A stretch of 14,974 nt of DNA, taken from positions 17,879-32,852 of the forward strand of contig DGFH01000082.1 in assembly GCA_002391565.1 (NCBI GenBank), written 5' to 3'. Of the stretch, positions 7,218 through 14,033 are shown one piece after another. Made by a program: the position numbers and the translations under genes. The notes beneath the pieces were generated by a model. The model was not told the DNA's origin. It saw nothing but the letters and a program-made list of their open reading frames with translations, and did not search any database. This DNA is from Anaerolineales bacterium UBA3905. Its GTDB lineage: Bacteria > Chloroflexota > Anaerolineae > Caldilineales > Caldilineaceae. Numbering within the stretch: position 1 is the first letter of the stretch; each line of letters begins with the position of its first letter.

Positions 7218-8315
7218 TTACGCCAACACCAGCTCAGGCTGACGGGCGGCAGCAATGAACTCCTCGACCTTCCACCGACATACGTCGTCCGTGTATTGCT
7301 CGGGCGGGCTTTTCATGAAGTAGCTCGACGGCCCCAACAACGCGCCGCCGATGCCGCGATCTAGCGCCAGTTTTGCGCAGCGCACCGCGTCGATCACCAC
7401 CCCCGCGCTGTTCGGGCTATCCCAGACCTCCAGGTGCGCCGTCAAAAGCAAGGGCACATCTCCAAAGGTCGTGCCCTCAATGCGGATTTCGCAGAACTTG
7501 CGGTCGGTCAACCAGGGTACGTAGTCGCTGGGGCCCACGTGCACGCTCTCCTCAGCCAGGCGCTCGCTGATTTGAGAGGTTACGGCATTGGTCTTGGAGA
7601 TTTTCTTACTTTCCAGGCGGTCGCGCTCCAGCATGTTCATAAAATCGGTGTTGCCGCCAAAGTTGAGCTGATAGGTGCGGTCGACGCGCACACCCCGATC
7701 CTCAAAGAGGCGGGTTAAGACGCGATGGGTGATCGTGGCGCCGACCTGACTCTTGATGTCATCCCCGATAATCGGCACACCTGCCTGCTCGAAACGCTGA
7801 CGCCAGACCGGGTCTTTGGCGATGAAGACCGGAATGCAATTGACGAAGGCAACCCCGGCCTGCAGCGCCTGTTCCGCATAGAAGCGAGCGCCCTCTTCGC
7901 TGCCGACGGGCAGATAATTGATCAGAACATCGGCGCGCGTGGCGCGCAAGACGGCGGCGACATCCACTGGCGCCGCGTCCGCTTCAACAATCACCTGACG
8001 CAGATATTTGCCAACGCCGTCCAACGTCGGTCCACGCTGCACAGTGACGCCCTGGTGTGGCGGCGCTGCAAAGCGATAGGTGTTGTTCTGACCGGCGAAG
8101 ATCGCCTCGCTCAAATCTTTGCCGACCTTTGCTGCGTCCACGTCGAAAGCCGCCACGAACTCCAGGTCGCTGACGTGATAGCCCCCCAGGTCGACATGCA
8201 TCAACCCAGGCACCCGATCGCCGGCTTTGGCGTCGGCGTAGTAATACACACCTTGCACCAGGCTACTGGCGCAGTTGCCCACACCAGCAATTGCTACACG
8301 AATCTTCCGAGACAT
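7218..8315 (-). CDS. ino1: Inositol-3-phosphate synthase (actinobacterial/archaeal type)
   Basis: A 365-aa NAD-dependent enzyme that cyclises glucose 6-phosphate to inositol 3-phosphate, the first step to inositol and inositol lipids or solutes. The start is MSRKIRVAIAG; AAGGAG lies 9 nt upstream, whereas the extra in-frame residues further up span the regulatory region. The Rossmann loop GVGNCASSLVQG (11-22), DDIKSQVGATITHR (185-198) and NFGGNTDFMNM (218-228) match the short mycobacterial Ino1 type of about 367 aa, not the long eukaryotic enzyme. No dedicated inositol monophosphatase is visible here. The gene lies downstream of a LacI-family regulator on the same strand and has that regulator's putative operator in its upstream region, so expression is probably responsive to an inositol-related ligand. 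Confidence 0.93.
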   Translation of the reverse strand: MSRKIRVAIAGVGNCASSLVQGVYYYADAKAGDRVPGLMHVDLGGYHVSDLEFVAAFDVDAAKVGKDLSEAIFAGQNNTYRFAAPPHQGVTVQRGPTLDGVGKYLRQVIVEADAAPVDVAAVLRATRADVLINYLPVGSEEGARFYAEQALQAGVAFVNCIPVFIAKDPVWRQRFEQAGVPIIGDDIKSQVGATITHRVLTRLFEDRGVRVDRTYQLNFGGNTDFMNMLERDRLESKKISKTNAVTSQISERLAEESVHVGPSDYVPWLTDRKFCEIRIEGTTFGDVPLLLTAHLEVWDSPNSAGVVIDAVRCAKLALDRGIGGALLGPSSYFMKSPPEQYTDDVCRWKVEEFIAAARQPELVLA

Positions 8316-8415
8316 TACTGTTAACTCCTTCTCAACTCTGACGGATGAGGACGTCACCACGACATTTCCGCACAACGCGCGCCTGCTGACGCCGGACATA
8401 CTTTTGCCGGCCAGA

Positions 8416-8427
8416 GCAAACGTTTGC
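8416..8427. promoter_or_regulatory. LacI-family operator upstream of ino1
   Basis: GCAAACGTTTGC is a perfect 12-bp palindrome with central CG, the classic form of a LacI-family operator. It is identical to the site upstream of the regulator gene, and the flanks agree too (GA before it, CA one base after it). It lies about 100 nt upstream of the ino1 ATG. A possible minus-strand -10 (TATGTC, 8395-8400) would put its centre near -33, overlapping the -35 position. I find no good -35 there, which would suit either activation or repression. Confidence 0.75.
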
Positions 8428-8443
8428 ACAAACAGACGAATGA

Positions 8444-9481
8444 CTAACCAACTGCAGATGGCAAACGGCAGGGGCCGGTGCTGGCGCGCAAGATGATCTG
8501 ACCGCTCATAACCACCGGCGGCGCCGGCTCCCCGGCCAGCGCACGCAGGCAGGTTCGGACTGCCGCCTGCCCCAGAGCCGCCTTGGGCTGCTCAACGGTC
8601 GTCAGCGCAGGGACGGTGTAGGCGCTGAGCGGAATGTTGTCGAAGCCCACCACAGAGAGCGCATCGGGGACGCCGACGCCCGCCTTTGCAGCGGCGGCCA
8701 ATAGTCCCATGGCTGCCAGATCGTTGTAGCAGAGCACTGCTGTCGGGCGCGGCTGCATCGCCTGCAGCGCCGCCAGCGCTTCCCAGCCATCTTCCAGCAT
8801 ACCGGCGCCCTGCAGAATCAACTCAGGCAGTGGCGTCAGGTGGTTGAGCGCCAACCCCTGCAGGTAGCCGGTCATGCGTGCATGACTGCTCTGTCCACCG
8901 CCCGGCCCGGCAATGAAGGCAATGTGACGATGTCCGAGCTGGCTCAGCAAAGTCACGGCTGCGCTGGCGGCGCCGGCGTTGTCCATACGCACGCTGTAGA
9001 CGCCGGCCTCGCTGAAGTCATGGTTTAGCAAGACGACGGGCACAGCGCCTCCCACCGCATGTGCGCGCGTACGCGGCAGGTGGCGGTAGCGTTCCGGCGC
9101 GCGGCTGGAGATCACGATCAATCCATCCACCTGGTGGTCAAGCAGCACCGCCGCCGCCTCGATCTCTTGCGCCGGGTCGCGATTGGACATCGCCATGAGC
9201 AGGCCGTAATCGGCGCGGCGCGCCGCCGCTTCCACGCCTTTGAGCACCTCTGCCACAAAGGGGTCGGTGACATCCGACGCGACTACGCCGAGGGTGTGCG
9301 TCTGCCCGGTGACCAGGCTGCGCGCCACTTGGCTGGGACGATAGCCCAGTTGCTCCGCCAGCGCCACGATCTCGGCGCGGCGTTCCGGGCTGATGCGCGG
9401 GTGGTTTTGCAGTGCGCGTGAAACTGTGGAGGGCGAGACCTGCGCCAGCCGGGCGATATCGATAATGGAGACGTGCGCCAT
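8444..9481 (-). CDS. LacI-family transcriptional regulator, probable regulator of ino1
   Basis: A 345-aa protein. The helix-turn-helix is at the N-terminus (SIIDIARLAQVSPSTVSRAL, about 5-24), followed by the hinge segment ARSLVTGQTHTLGVV and a periplasmic-binding-protein-like ligand domain to the end. The start at MAHVSIIDIA is supported by AGAGGTG about 5 nt upstream; the longer frame to 9589 would include its own promoter and operator. Identical operators lie upstream of this gene and of ino1, which starts 128 nt downstream on the same strand. Autoregulation and control of inositol synthesis follow as inference. Corynebacterium IpsA is a known LacI-type regulator of ino1, so the pairing has a functional precedent; orthology is not shown. 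The ligand is not identifiable from sequence; an inositol is the natural guess. Confidence 0.92.
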   Translation of the reverse strand: MAHVSIIDIARLAQVSPSTVSRALQNHPRISPERRAEIVALAEQLGYRPSQVARSLVTGQTHTLGVVASDVTDPFVAEVLKGVEAAARRADYGLLMAMSNRDPAQEIEAAAVLLDHQVDGLIVISSRAPERYRHLPRTRAHAVGGAVPVVLLNHDFSEAGVYSVRMDNAGAASAAVTLLSQLGHRHIAFIAGPGGGQSSHARMTGYLQGLALNHLTPLPELILQGAGMLEDGWEALAALQAMQPRPTAVLCYNDLAAMGLLAAAAKAGVGVPDALSVVGFDNIPLSAYTVPALTTVEQPKAALGQAAVRTCLRALAGEPAPPVVMSGQIILRASTGPCRLPSAVG

Positions 9482-9507
9482 CGAACACCTCTGCCTGAAG
9501 AACATGA

Positions 9508-9519
9508 GCAAACGTTTGC
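9508..9519. promoter_or_regulatory. LacI-family operator upstream of the regulator gene (autoregulation)
   Basis: A second copy of GCAAACGTTTGC begins 26 nt upstream of the regulator ATG. It sits just downstream of the -10 box, covering the expected transcription start. Bound protein would block the promoter, so this copy is best read as an autorepression site. Confidence 0.8.
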
Positions 9520-9527
9520 GCAAGCAC

Positions 9528-9556
9528 AGTGTACTCAGGTCGGCCAGCGCTGTCAA
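9528..9556 (-). promoter_or_regulatory. Sigma70-type promoter of the LacI-family regulator
   Basis: On the minus strand a perfect TTGACA (9551-9556) and TACACT (9528-9533) are separated by exactly 17 nt. The predicted start falls at or next to the operator. This is the clearest promoter in the window. Confidence 0.65.
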
Positions 9557-9648
9557 ATTATCAACAGATACACCAGTGCAGTTTATCACCCCGGCGCGAT
9601 AGGACGCCGCGTCGCATCGGGGGTAATAAACTGCACTGTCAAATTATC
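9550..9648. repeat. 13-bp direct repeat carrying TTGACA, flanking a long inverted repeat
   Basis: CTGTCAAATTATC occurs at 9550-9562 and again at 9636-9648. Read on the minus strand, both contain TTGACA; only the gene-proximal copy has a -10 box at correct spacing. The second copy overlaps the end of the adjacent inverted repeat by three bases. This could be a promoter duplication or the trace of an insertion. Confidence 0.6.
9574..9638. repeat. 19-bp inverted repeat between the amidohydrolase and regulator genes
   Basis: Arms 9574-9592 and 9620-9638 pair at 18 of 19 positions (single mismatch 9587/9625) around a 27-nt spacer. The arms have the form GGGGTRATAAACTGCACTG. The stem is A/T-rich in its middle and no T-run follows on the minus strand, so it is not a typical terminator. 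It could be a paired operator for another regulator, or a small palindromic element. Confidence 0.6.
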
Positions 9649-9656
9649 TTACCGAG

Positions 9657-10898
9657 TCACAATTGTTTGACAATGCGACCTGCCTGCATCACCAGCACAA
9701 TATTATCGGGCTGTTCGAGCGAACGGATGTTGGCGAGCGGATCAGTGCGCACAATGATGAGATCGGCCAGTTTGCCTGCTTCCAGCGTTCCGATGCGATC
9801 TTGCCACCCCAGACATTCAGCGGCGGTTTTCGTGGTGGCGACGATGGCCTCGAGGGGGGACATCCCGATGTTGACCATCAACCCCAGTTCGCGCAGATTC
9901 GTGCCATGTGGCATCACGCCGGCGTCGGTGCCCATAGCAATTTTCACCCCTGCCTGATACGCGCGGGCGATGCTCTCGCTGTGCACTTCGATGGTCTCGC
10001 GCGCCTTGCGCACGCCATACTCGGGCATGTTGCCTTTCGTTTCAGCTTGCTCCAATACAGATAGTGGCGCCAGTAAGGTTGGCACCAGAAACGCGCCGTG
10101 CGCCAGCATCAAGTCGATGGCCTCGTCGTCCAGATAGATGCCGTGCTCGATGGAATGGACGCCGGCGCGCACGGCATTTTTGATGCCCTCAACGCCCTGG
10201 GCGTGCGCCATCACCTTGACCCCGCGCCGGTAAGCGCCTTCCTGCACCATCACGCGTAGTTCCTCCTCCGTAAACTGCGTGAATTCGGGATGGTCGGTTG
10301 GGCTGAGGACGCCGCCGGTGGCGCACACCTTGATCACTTCGGCGCCAGCGCGCAAGACCTCGCGCACCTTCTGGCGCACGGACTCTACGCCGTCGCACTT
10401 GTTGTCGGGCATACCAGGATAGGGCGGCCAGATGTCGAATGCAAAGCCGGAGGGCATCCAGCCGTCACCATGACCGCCAGTGATGCTGAGCGCCGTCACG
10501 CTGATCTGCAAACGCGGCCCAACGATCAGCCCATCGGCCTGCGCTTGCTTGATGCCCAGATCAGCGCCGCCAGCGTCACGCACAGTGGTGATGCCAGCGT
10601 CAAGCGTGCGCCGCATATGGGTGATCGCTTTGTAGAAGTTGTAAGAGAAAGGCGTCGCCAGCATTCTGGGGATGTCCAGCCCCTCCAACATGACGTGTAC
10701 ATGAGTGTCGATCAGCCCGGGCAGAATCCAACCGCCGTGCGCGTCGAGCAAGGTGGCAGTTGGCTGCGCAGTAAGTTGACGCCGCGCGCCAACGGCTACA
10801 ATGTGCTCGTCTTCGACCAGTACAGCGCCATCAGTGATGGGCTCGCGCCCTGTGCCGTCGAGCAGAACGCCGTTGTAGATCAAGGTTTGGGTTGTCAT
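9657..10898 (-). CDS. Metal-dependent amidohydrolase (imidazolonepropionase/prolidase-like)
   Basis: A 413-aa protein of the amidohydrolase superfamily, probably cytosolic since no signal peptide is seen. The start is MTTQTLIYNG; the frame continues upstream, but only as a shadow of the mazG-type gene. It has an N-terminal beta-sandwich strip, then the binuclear metal site: H66 and H68 (DTHVH), K190 (VIKVCATGG, likely carboxylated), H232 (AHAQG), H252 (SIEHG) and D325 (GTDAG). This pattern fits the group that contains imidazolonepropionase-like enzymes and bacterial prolidases acting on Xaa-Pro dipeptides; the substrate cannot be chosen from sequence. It starts 37 nt after the MazG-fusion gene on the same strand, so they probably share a transcript. 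A possible ribosome-binding AAAGGA is rather far upstream. Confidence 0.88.
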   Translation of the reverse strand: MTTQTLIYNGVLLDGTGREPITDGAVLVEDEHIVAVGARRQLTAQPTATLLDAHGGWILPGLIDTHVHVMLEGLDIPRMLATPFSYNFYKAITHMRRTLDAGITTVRDAGGADLGIKQAQADGLIVGPRLQISVTALSITGGHGDGWMPSGFAFDIWPPYPGMPDNKCDGVESVRQKVREVLRAGAEVIKVCATGGVLSPTDHPEFTQFTEEELRVMVQEGAYRRGVKVMAHAQGVEGIKNAVRAGVHSIEHGIYLDDEAIDLMLAHGAFLVPTLLAPLSVLEQAETKGNMPEYGVRKARETIEVHSESIARAYQAGVKIAMGTDAGVMPHGTNLRELGLMVNIGMSPLEAIVATTKTAAECLGWQDRIGTLEAGKLADLIIVRTDPLANIRSLEQPDNIVLVMQAGRIVKQL

Positions 10899-10935
10899 GG
10901 TGAATGTGGATCCTTTGCAGTGAGGCTGATGACGT

Positions 10936-12303
10936 TTACGTTGAAAGCGTCGCATGGCGACGATAGTGCACAGTATAGGCGCGCAGAGCATCCTCGGCGC
11001 TGATATGATGCAGGTTTGCCAGCGCCACCAGCTGCCAGAGTATAGCGCCGATACGCGCTTCGTCGGGGGCGTCGCCCACCAGGGACGCCAGCGTCGGTTC
11101 GGCGAGCGCCAGTGCGCGGCGATCCAATAAGCCCGCTTTTGCCGCTTTGGACTGAAGTTTGCGCGCCTTTTCCAGCGCCGGCAAGCCCGGCGCCACGCCA
11201 TCCAGCGGCCCCGGCGTCACGCCTTGTGAGGCTTTCTCTTGCGCCTTGATGGCGTCCCAATTTGCCAGCACATGATCCACGCCGCTGACGGCCACATCGC
11301 CGAAGACGTGCGGATGACGACGGATCAGCTTGGTCACCACCCCGCGCACCACGTCGCCCATCTGGAAGCGACCTTCCTCCGTGGCGATCTGCGTCAACAT
11401 CGTCGCCGAGAGCAGCACATCGCCGATCTCCTCGCAGATGGCGGCGCGGTTGTCCTGCTCATCATCGGCGTCGATAGCTTCTAATAACTCGGCGCATTCG
11501 TCCAGCAGATCGGCGCGGAGCGAAGTCAACGTCTGTTCGCGATCCCAGGGGCAGCCTTCTGGCGCCCGCAAGTGGGCCACCAGTTCCTGCAAGGCCGTGA
11601 AGCTGGAGTGGGGCGGCAATGACGGCACGTAGACGCTGGTCAAATGGTCGAAACCGTCACTGTGATCCAGTTCAGCCAGGGCAACTGTGCGCAGCGTTTG
11701 CGCCGCACTCCCCGCGGCCTGCACAATCGTGACTGGATGGTCGGCGGGGTAGGCATTGAGCAGCGTCAGCTTGACATCCGACGCCAACCAGCGGGCATAG
11801 ACCTGGGCCAACAACAACGGCAGGTTGACATCGACCATCGGGTGATGCTGACGCGCCAGAAGCATGGCGTCGAGAATTTGTGCGCCGTCCATCGGGTCGA
11901 CGCCTACAGCAGCGAAGCCAGGTTCAATGAAACTCATGCCGCCGATGAGTTCGACCGTGATGCCTGCCTCCAATGCCCGTTGCCGGAGCAGTGGCGTCGT
12001 CATCTCGCCGACGTTGGGATGTCCTGGCACGGCGTAGACGACCTCGGCGTGCGTCTGCGCCAGCATCAACACGCGGTCAACTATCGCCGCATAGACATCG
12101 GCGAAGCTGGTGTGCGCCTCGTAGAGATCATCACAACACTGCAGTACGGGCGGCGCCCGGTGCGCCAACACTTCCGCCACAGCGGGATGGCGTTCAGTGC
12201 GCAACACCAACACCGTCGCCTGCGTCACTGTCTGCCAGGCGGCCAGCGTCATCTGTTCCGCCGGGCCAGGCCCAAGCCCCACGATTCGAATCCGATTGCC
12301 CAA
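10936..12303 (-). CDS. mazG: YabN-like fusion: tetrapyrrole-methylase domain plus MazG NTP pyrophosphohydrolase
   Basis: A 455-aa fusion. The N-terminal part (about 1-220) is a tetrapyrrole/SAM-methylase fold: VGLGPGPAEQMTL at residues 8-20 and GHPNVGEMTTPLL further on. The MazG part begins about residue 230: CPWD (251-254), the acidic LLDECAELLEAID, EEIGDVLL, and RRHPHVFGD near 330. MazG enzymes hydrolyse NTPs to NMP and pyrophosphate, cleaning up abnormal nucleotides. Past ALEKARKLQSKAA a second MazG-like helix pair (EARIGAILWQLVALANL) has lost the acidic metal ligands. The start is TTG, chosen because a perfect AGGAGG lies 7 nt upstream and the fold begins right there; the open frame upstream is a shadow of the membrane-protein gene. 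What the methylase half acts on is unknown. Confidence 0.9.
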   Translation of the reverse strand: MGNRIRIVGLGPGPAEQMTLAAWQTVTQATVLVLRTERHPAVAEVLAHRAPPVLQCCDDLYEAHTSFADVYAAIVDRVLMLAQTHAEVVYAVPGHPNVGEMTTPLLRQRALEAGITVELIGGMSFIEPGFAAVGVDPMDGAQILDAMLLARQHHPMVDVNLPLLLAQVYARWLASDVKLTLLNAYPADHPVTIVQAAGSAAQTLRTVALAELDHSDGFDHLTSVYVPSLPPHSSFTALQELVAHLRAPEGCPWDREQTLTSLRADLLDECAELLEAIDADDEQDNRAAICEEIGDVLLSATMLTQIATEEGRFQMGDVVRGVVTKLIRRHPHVFGDVAVSGVDHVLANWDAIKAQEKASQGVTPGPLDGVAPGLPALEKARKLQSKAAKAGLLDRRALALAEPTLASLVGDAPDEARIGAILWQLVALANLHHISAEDALRAYTVHYRRHATLST

Positions 12304-12310
12304 AGTAAAT

Positions 12311-12316
12311 CCTCCT
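12311..12316 (-). promoter_or_regulatory. Shine-Dalgarno AGGAGG deciding the TTG start
   Basis: A perfect AGGAGG with a 7-nt spacer to TTG at 12303. It overlaps the TAG stop (12315-12317) of the upstream membrane-protein gene, so ribosomes finishing that gene sit directly on this site. Confidence 0.8.
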
Positions 12317-12719
12317 ATTGTCTGCTTTGCACAAACGCCTCGATCAGCCCGGCGACAAGCAGCGTCACGATCAACACGGCGACGTCCAGCATCCGCAAGA
12401 TGGCGAAGGCAAGCAGCGTGATCGTCGCCACTCCCGCCAGGATGCCTTGCCGCAGCGCCGGCTCGGCGGTGGGCGCCTGGCGACGTTGGCGCGCGGTGCG
12501 CCCGGCTAGCGCCGGCCAGCGGCGATGCAAGCTGAGCGCCAACAGCGCGCTGACGCTGCTGCTCGTCAGGAAGACGCTTGCCAACAAGGCCAGCAGCGCC
12601 ATCGGGTTGAGCGCATTGCTCTCGCTGTAGGGCGATAGATTGCCCAGCACATAGACCAGGCTGGCGCAACCCGCCAACAGGGCGAGGATCGAGAACACGC
12701 GTGCACGTGTGTACGACAT
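12315..12719 (-). CDS. Small four-helix membrane protein, unknown function
   Basis: A 134-aa protein from MSYTRARVFSIL. Four hydrophobic helices are visible: about residues 8-28 (FSILALLAGCASLVYVLGNL), 38-62 (PMALLALLASVFLTSSS onward), 92-111 (GILAGVATITLLAFAILRM) and 112-130 (VAVLIVTLLVAGLIEAFV). A basic loop separates helices two and three (HRRWPALAGRTARQRRQ). I recognise no family. An in-frame GTG at 12782 would add 21 residues, but neither start has a good Shine-Dalgarno sequence. The stop overlaps the Shine-Dalgarno site of the MazG-fusion gene, indicating translational coupling; it is the first gene of that minus-strand operon and is divergent from the cytochrome gene. Confidence 0.7.
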   Translation of the reverse strand: MSYTRARVFSILALLAGCASLVYVLGNLSPYSESNALNPMALLALLASVFLTSSSVSALLALSLHRRWPALAGRTARQRRQAPTAEPALRQGILAGVATITLLAFAILRMLDVAVLIVTLLVAGLIEAFVQSRQ

Positions 12720-12882
12720 GATGCGAGTGTAGTTGCACGCATGAAAAGCCACAAATTCATCCTCGCCGCCAATCCAAATCACAAAGCTGTCACGTTATCC
12801 ATCAGTAGTTGCTGAACGTCGACCCTGGCAACGCAACCAATGCCCATCATTAGTCAAATCGGAACAAGGCAAGGAGGAAAAG

Positions 12883-13875
12883 ATGCACTTGAGTGAAAAA
12901 CAGGCGCACCGCCGGCACAGCGTCATGGGGCAGATGACCATCGCAGCAGCGGCGCTGGCGCTACTGGCGGCCGTGCTGGTTGCCTGTGCGCCCATCACTG
13001 CGCCGGCAAGGGACGCCACAGCAACCGAAGTTGCAACGGAAGCAGCGACCGAGGCGCCGGCGGAGGAGGCTACAGCCGCCCCAGCCGAAGAAGCCACCGC
13101 TGCTCCTGCTGAGGAGATCGCCATGGTTGGCGACCCTGCGCGCGGCGGTTACATCTTCGCCATGACGACAGGTTGCGGCTGCCACTTCAACCGCGACCTG
13201 GGCGCGCCAGCAGGCGGCAACAAGTTCGAGGGGCCATTTGGCGTGGTCTATGCGCCGAACATCACCTCCGATCCGGAGACCGGCATCGGCGCCTGGAGCG
13301 AGACGGACATTGTCAACGCGCTGCGCCTGGGAATGCGTCCCGATGGCAGCCAGCTCCATCCAATCATGCCGTACATGGCTTTCAGCAATCTTTCCGATCA
13401 GGATGCGTATGACCTGGCCGCGGCGCTCAAGCTGGCGCCGCCAGTTGTCAATGCTGTGCCAGCCAGTGAATTGACGGCAGCGCCAGCTCCGTTCACACCC
13501 GCCAACCCGCCACCTGCAGTTGCACCAACGGAAGGCGTCGAGCGCGGCGCCTACATCGTAGCCATCGCCAACTGTGGGCGCTGCCACACGCCGCGCGGGG
13601 AAAATGGTGCGCCCGACATGACGCGTTTCCTGGCCGGCGCACCCTTGCAGGACACGATTGCGCCCAACCTGACGCCGCACGAATCGTCAAATATCAGTTT
13701 CTTGACCGAAGAACAGATCGCCAGCTTCCTGTTGACCGGCGTCTACGACGATGGCACGCCAGTCGAAGGGCCAATGAAGATGATCATCGACAGCGGCACC
13801 AGCCGCCTGACTGAAGCCGATGCACTGGCGATTGCGCAGTATCTCAAGAGCCTGCCGCCGGTTGCCTCTGAGTAA
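12883..13875 (+). CDS. Dihaem c-type cytochrome lipoprotein with atypical first haem site
   Basis: A 330-aa protein, with AAGGAGG 5 nt before the ATG. A hydrophobic signal ends in the lipobox L-V-A-C (C35), so it should be a lipid-anchored exported protein. An Ala/Glu/Thr linker (about 42-78) repeats APAEEAT. Two cytochrome c domains follow. The second has a canonical site C231-G-R-C234-H235, with M298/M300 as possible axial ligands. The first has C98-G-C100-H101, one residue short of CxxCH, yet the rest of that domain is intact (NITSDPETGIG-W, MPYM at 162-165, DAYDLAAALK). The fold resembles cytochrome subunits of membrane alcohol/sugar dehydrogenases, so a role in electron transfer is likely; the partner is not visible. 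A YceI-type lipoprotein follows on the same strand. Confidence 0.88.
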   Translation: MHLSEKQAHRRHSVMGQMTIAAAALALLAAVLVACAPITAPARDATATEVATEAATEAPAEEATAAPAEEATAAPAEEIAMVGDPARGGYIFAMTTGCGCHFNRDLGAPAGGNKFEGPFGVVYAPNITSDPETGIGAWSETDIVNALRLGMRPDGSQLHPIMPYMAFSNLSDQDAYDLAAALKLAPPVVNAVPASELTAAPAPFTPANPPPAVAPTEGVERGAYIVAIANCGRCHTPRGENGAPDMTRFLAGAPLQDTIAPNLTPHESSNISFLTEEQIASFLLTGVYDDGTPVEGPMKMIIDSGTSRLTEADALAIAQYLKSLPPVASE

Positions 13876-13918
13876 CTGCACGCAGGCTCACCCTGTTTAG
13901 AGACTTGCTGTCCTTCAT

Positions 13919-13990
13919 GCAGAGGCACAGAGATGCACAGCCAGGTAGTATTCCATGTTGTCTTTGCTCTGCGCATCTCAGTGTCTCTGC
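13919..13990. repeat. Long imperfect inverted repeat in the cytochrome-YceI gap
   Basis: Arms 13919-13940 and 13969-13990 pair at 19 of 22 positions around a 28-nt loop. The arms are GCAGAG/CACAGAG-like, resembling degenerate intergenic repeats seen in large bacterial genomes (from memory). Its place 44 nt after the cytochrome stop could let it slow transcription or protect the upstream mRNA, but it has no T-run. Confidence 0.55.
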
Positions 13991-14033
13991 GCTCTGGCGT
14001 CAGATAAGCGATGAACTCAGAAATGAGAGCACT

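Noticed and set aside
9482..9589. Longer N-terminus of the LacI-family regulator
   Set aside because: The extension would contain the gene's own promoter and operator, while the ATG at 9481 has a good ribosome-binding site and begins the helix-turn-helix.
9574..9638. Complete miniature transposable element with target-site duplication
   Set aside because: The 13-bp direct repeats are not placed symmetrically around the inverted repeat, and one overlaps its arm, so a clean insertion cannot be claimed.
11644..12630. 328-codon plus-strand open frame opposite the MazG fusion and membrane-protein genes
   Set aside because: It spans two real opposite-strand genes, has no Shine-Dalgarno sequence, and its product is rich in Arg/His/Gln without a recognisable domain.
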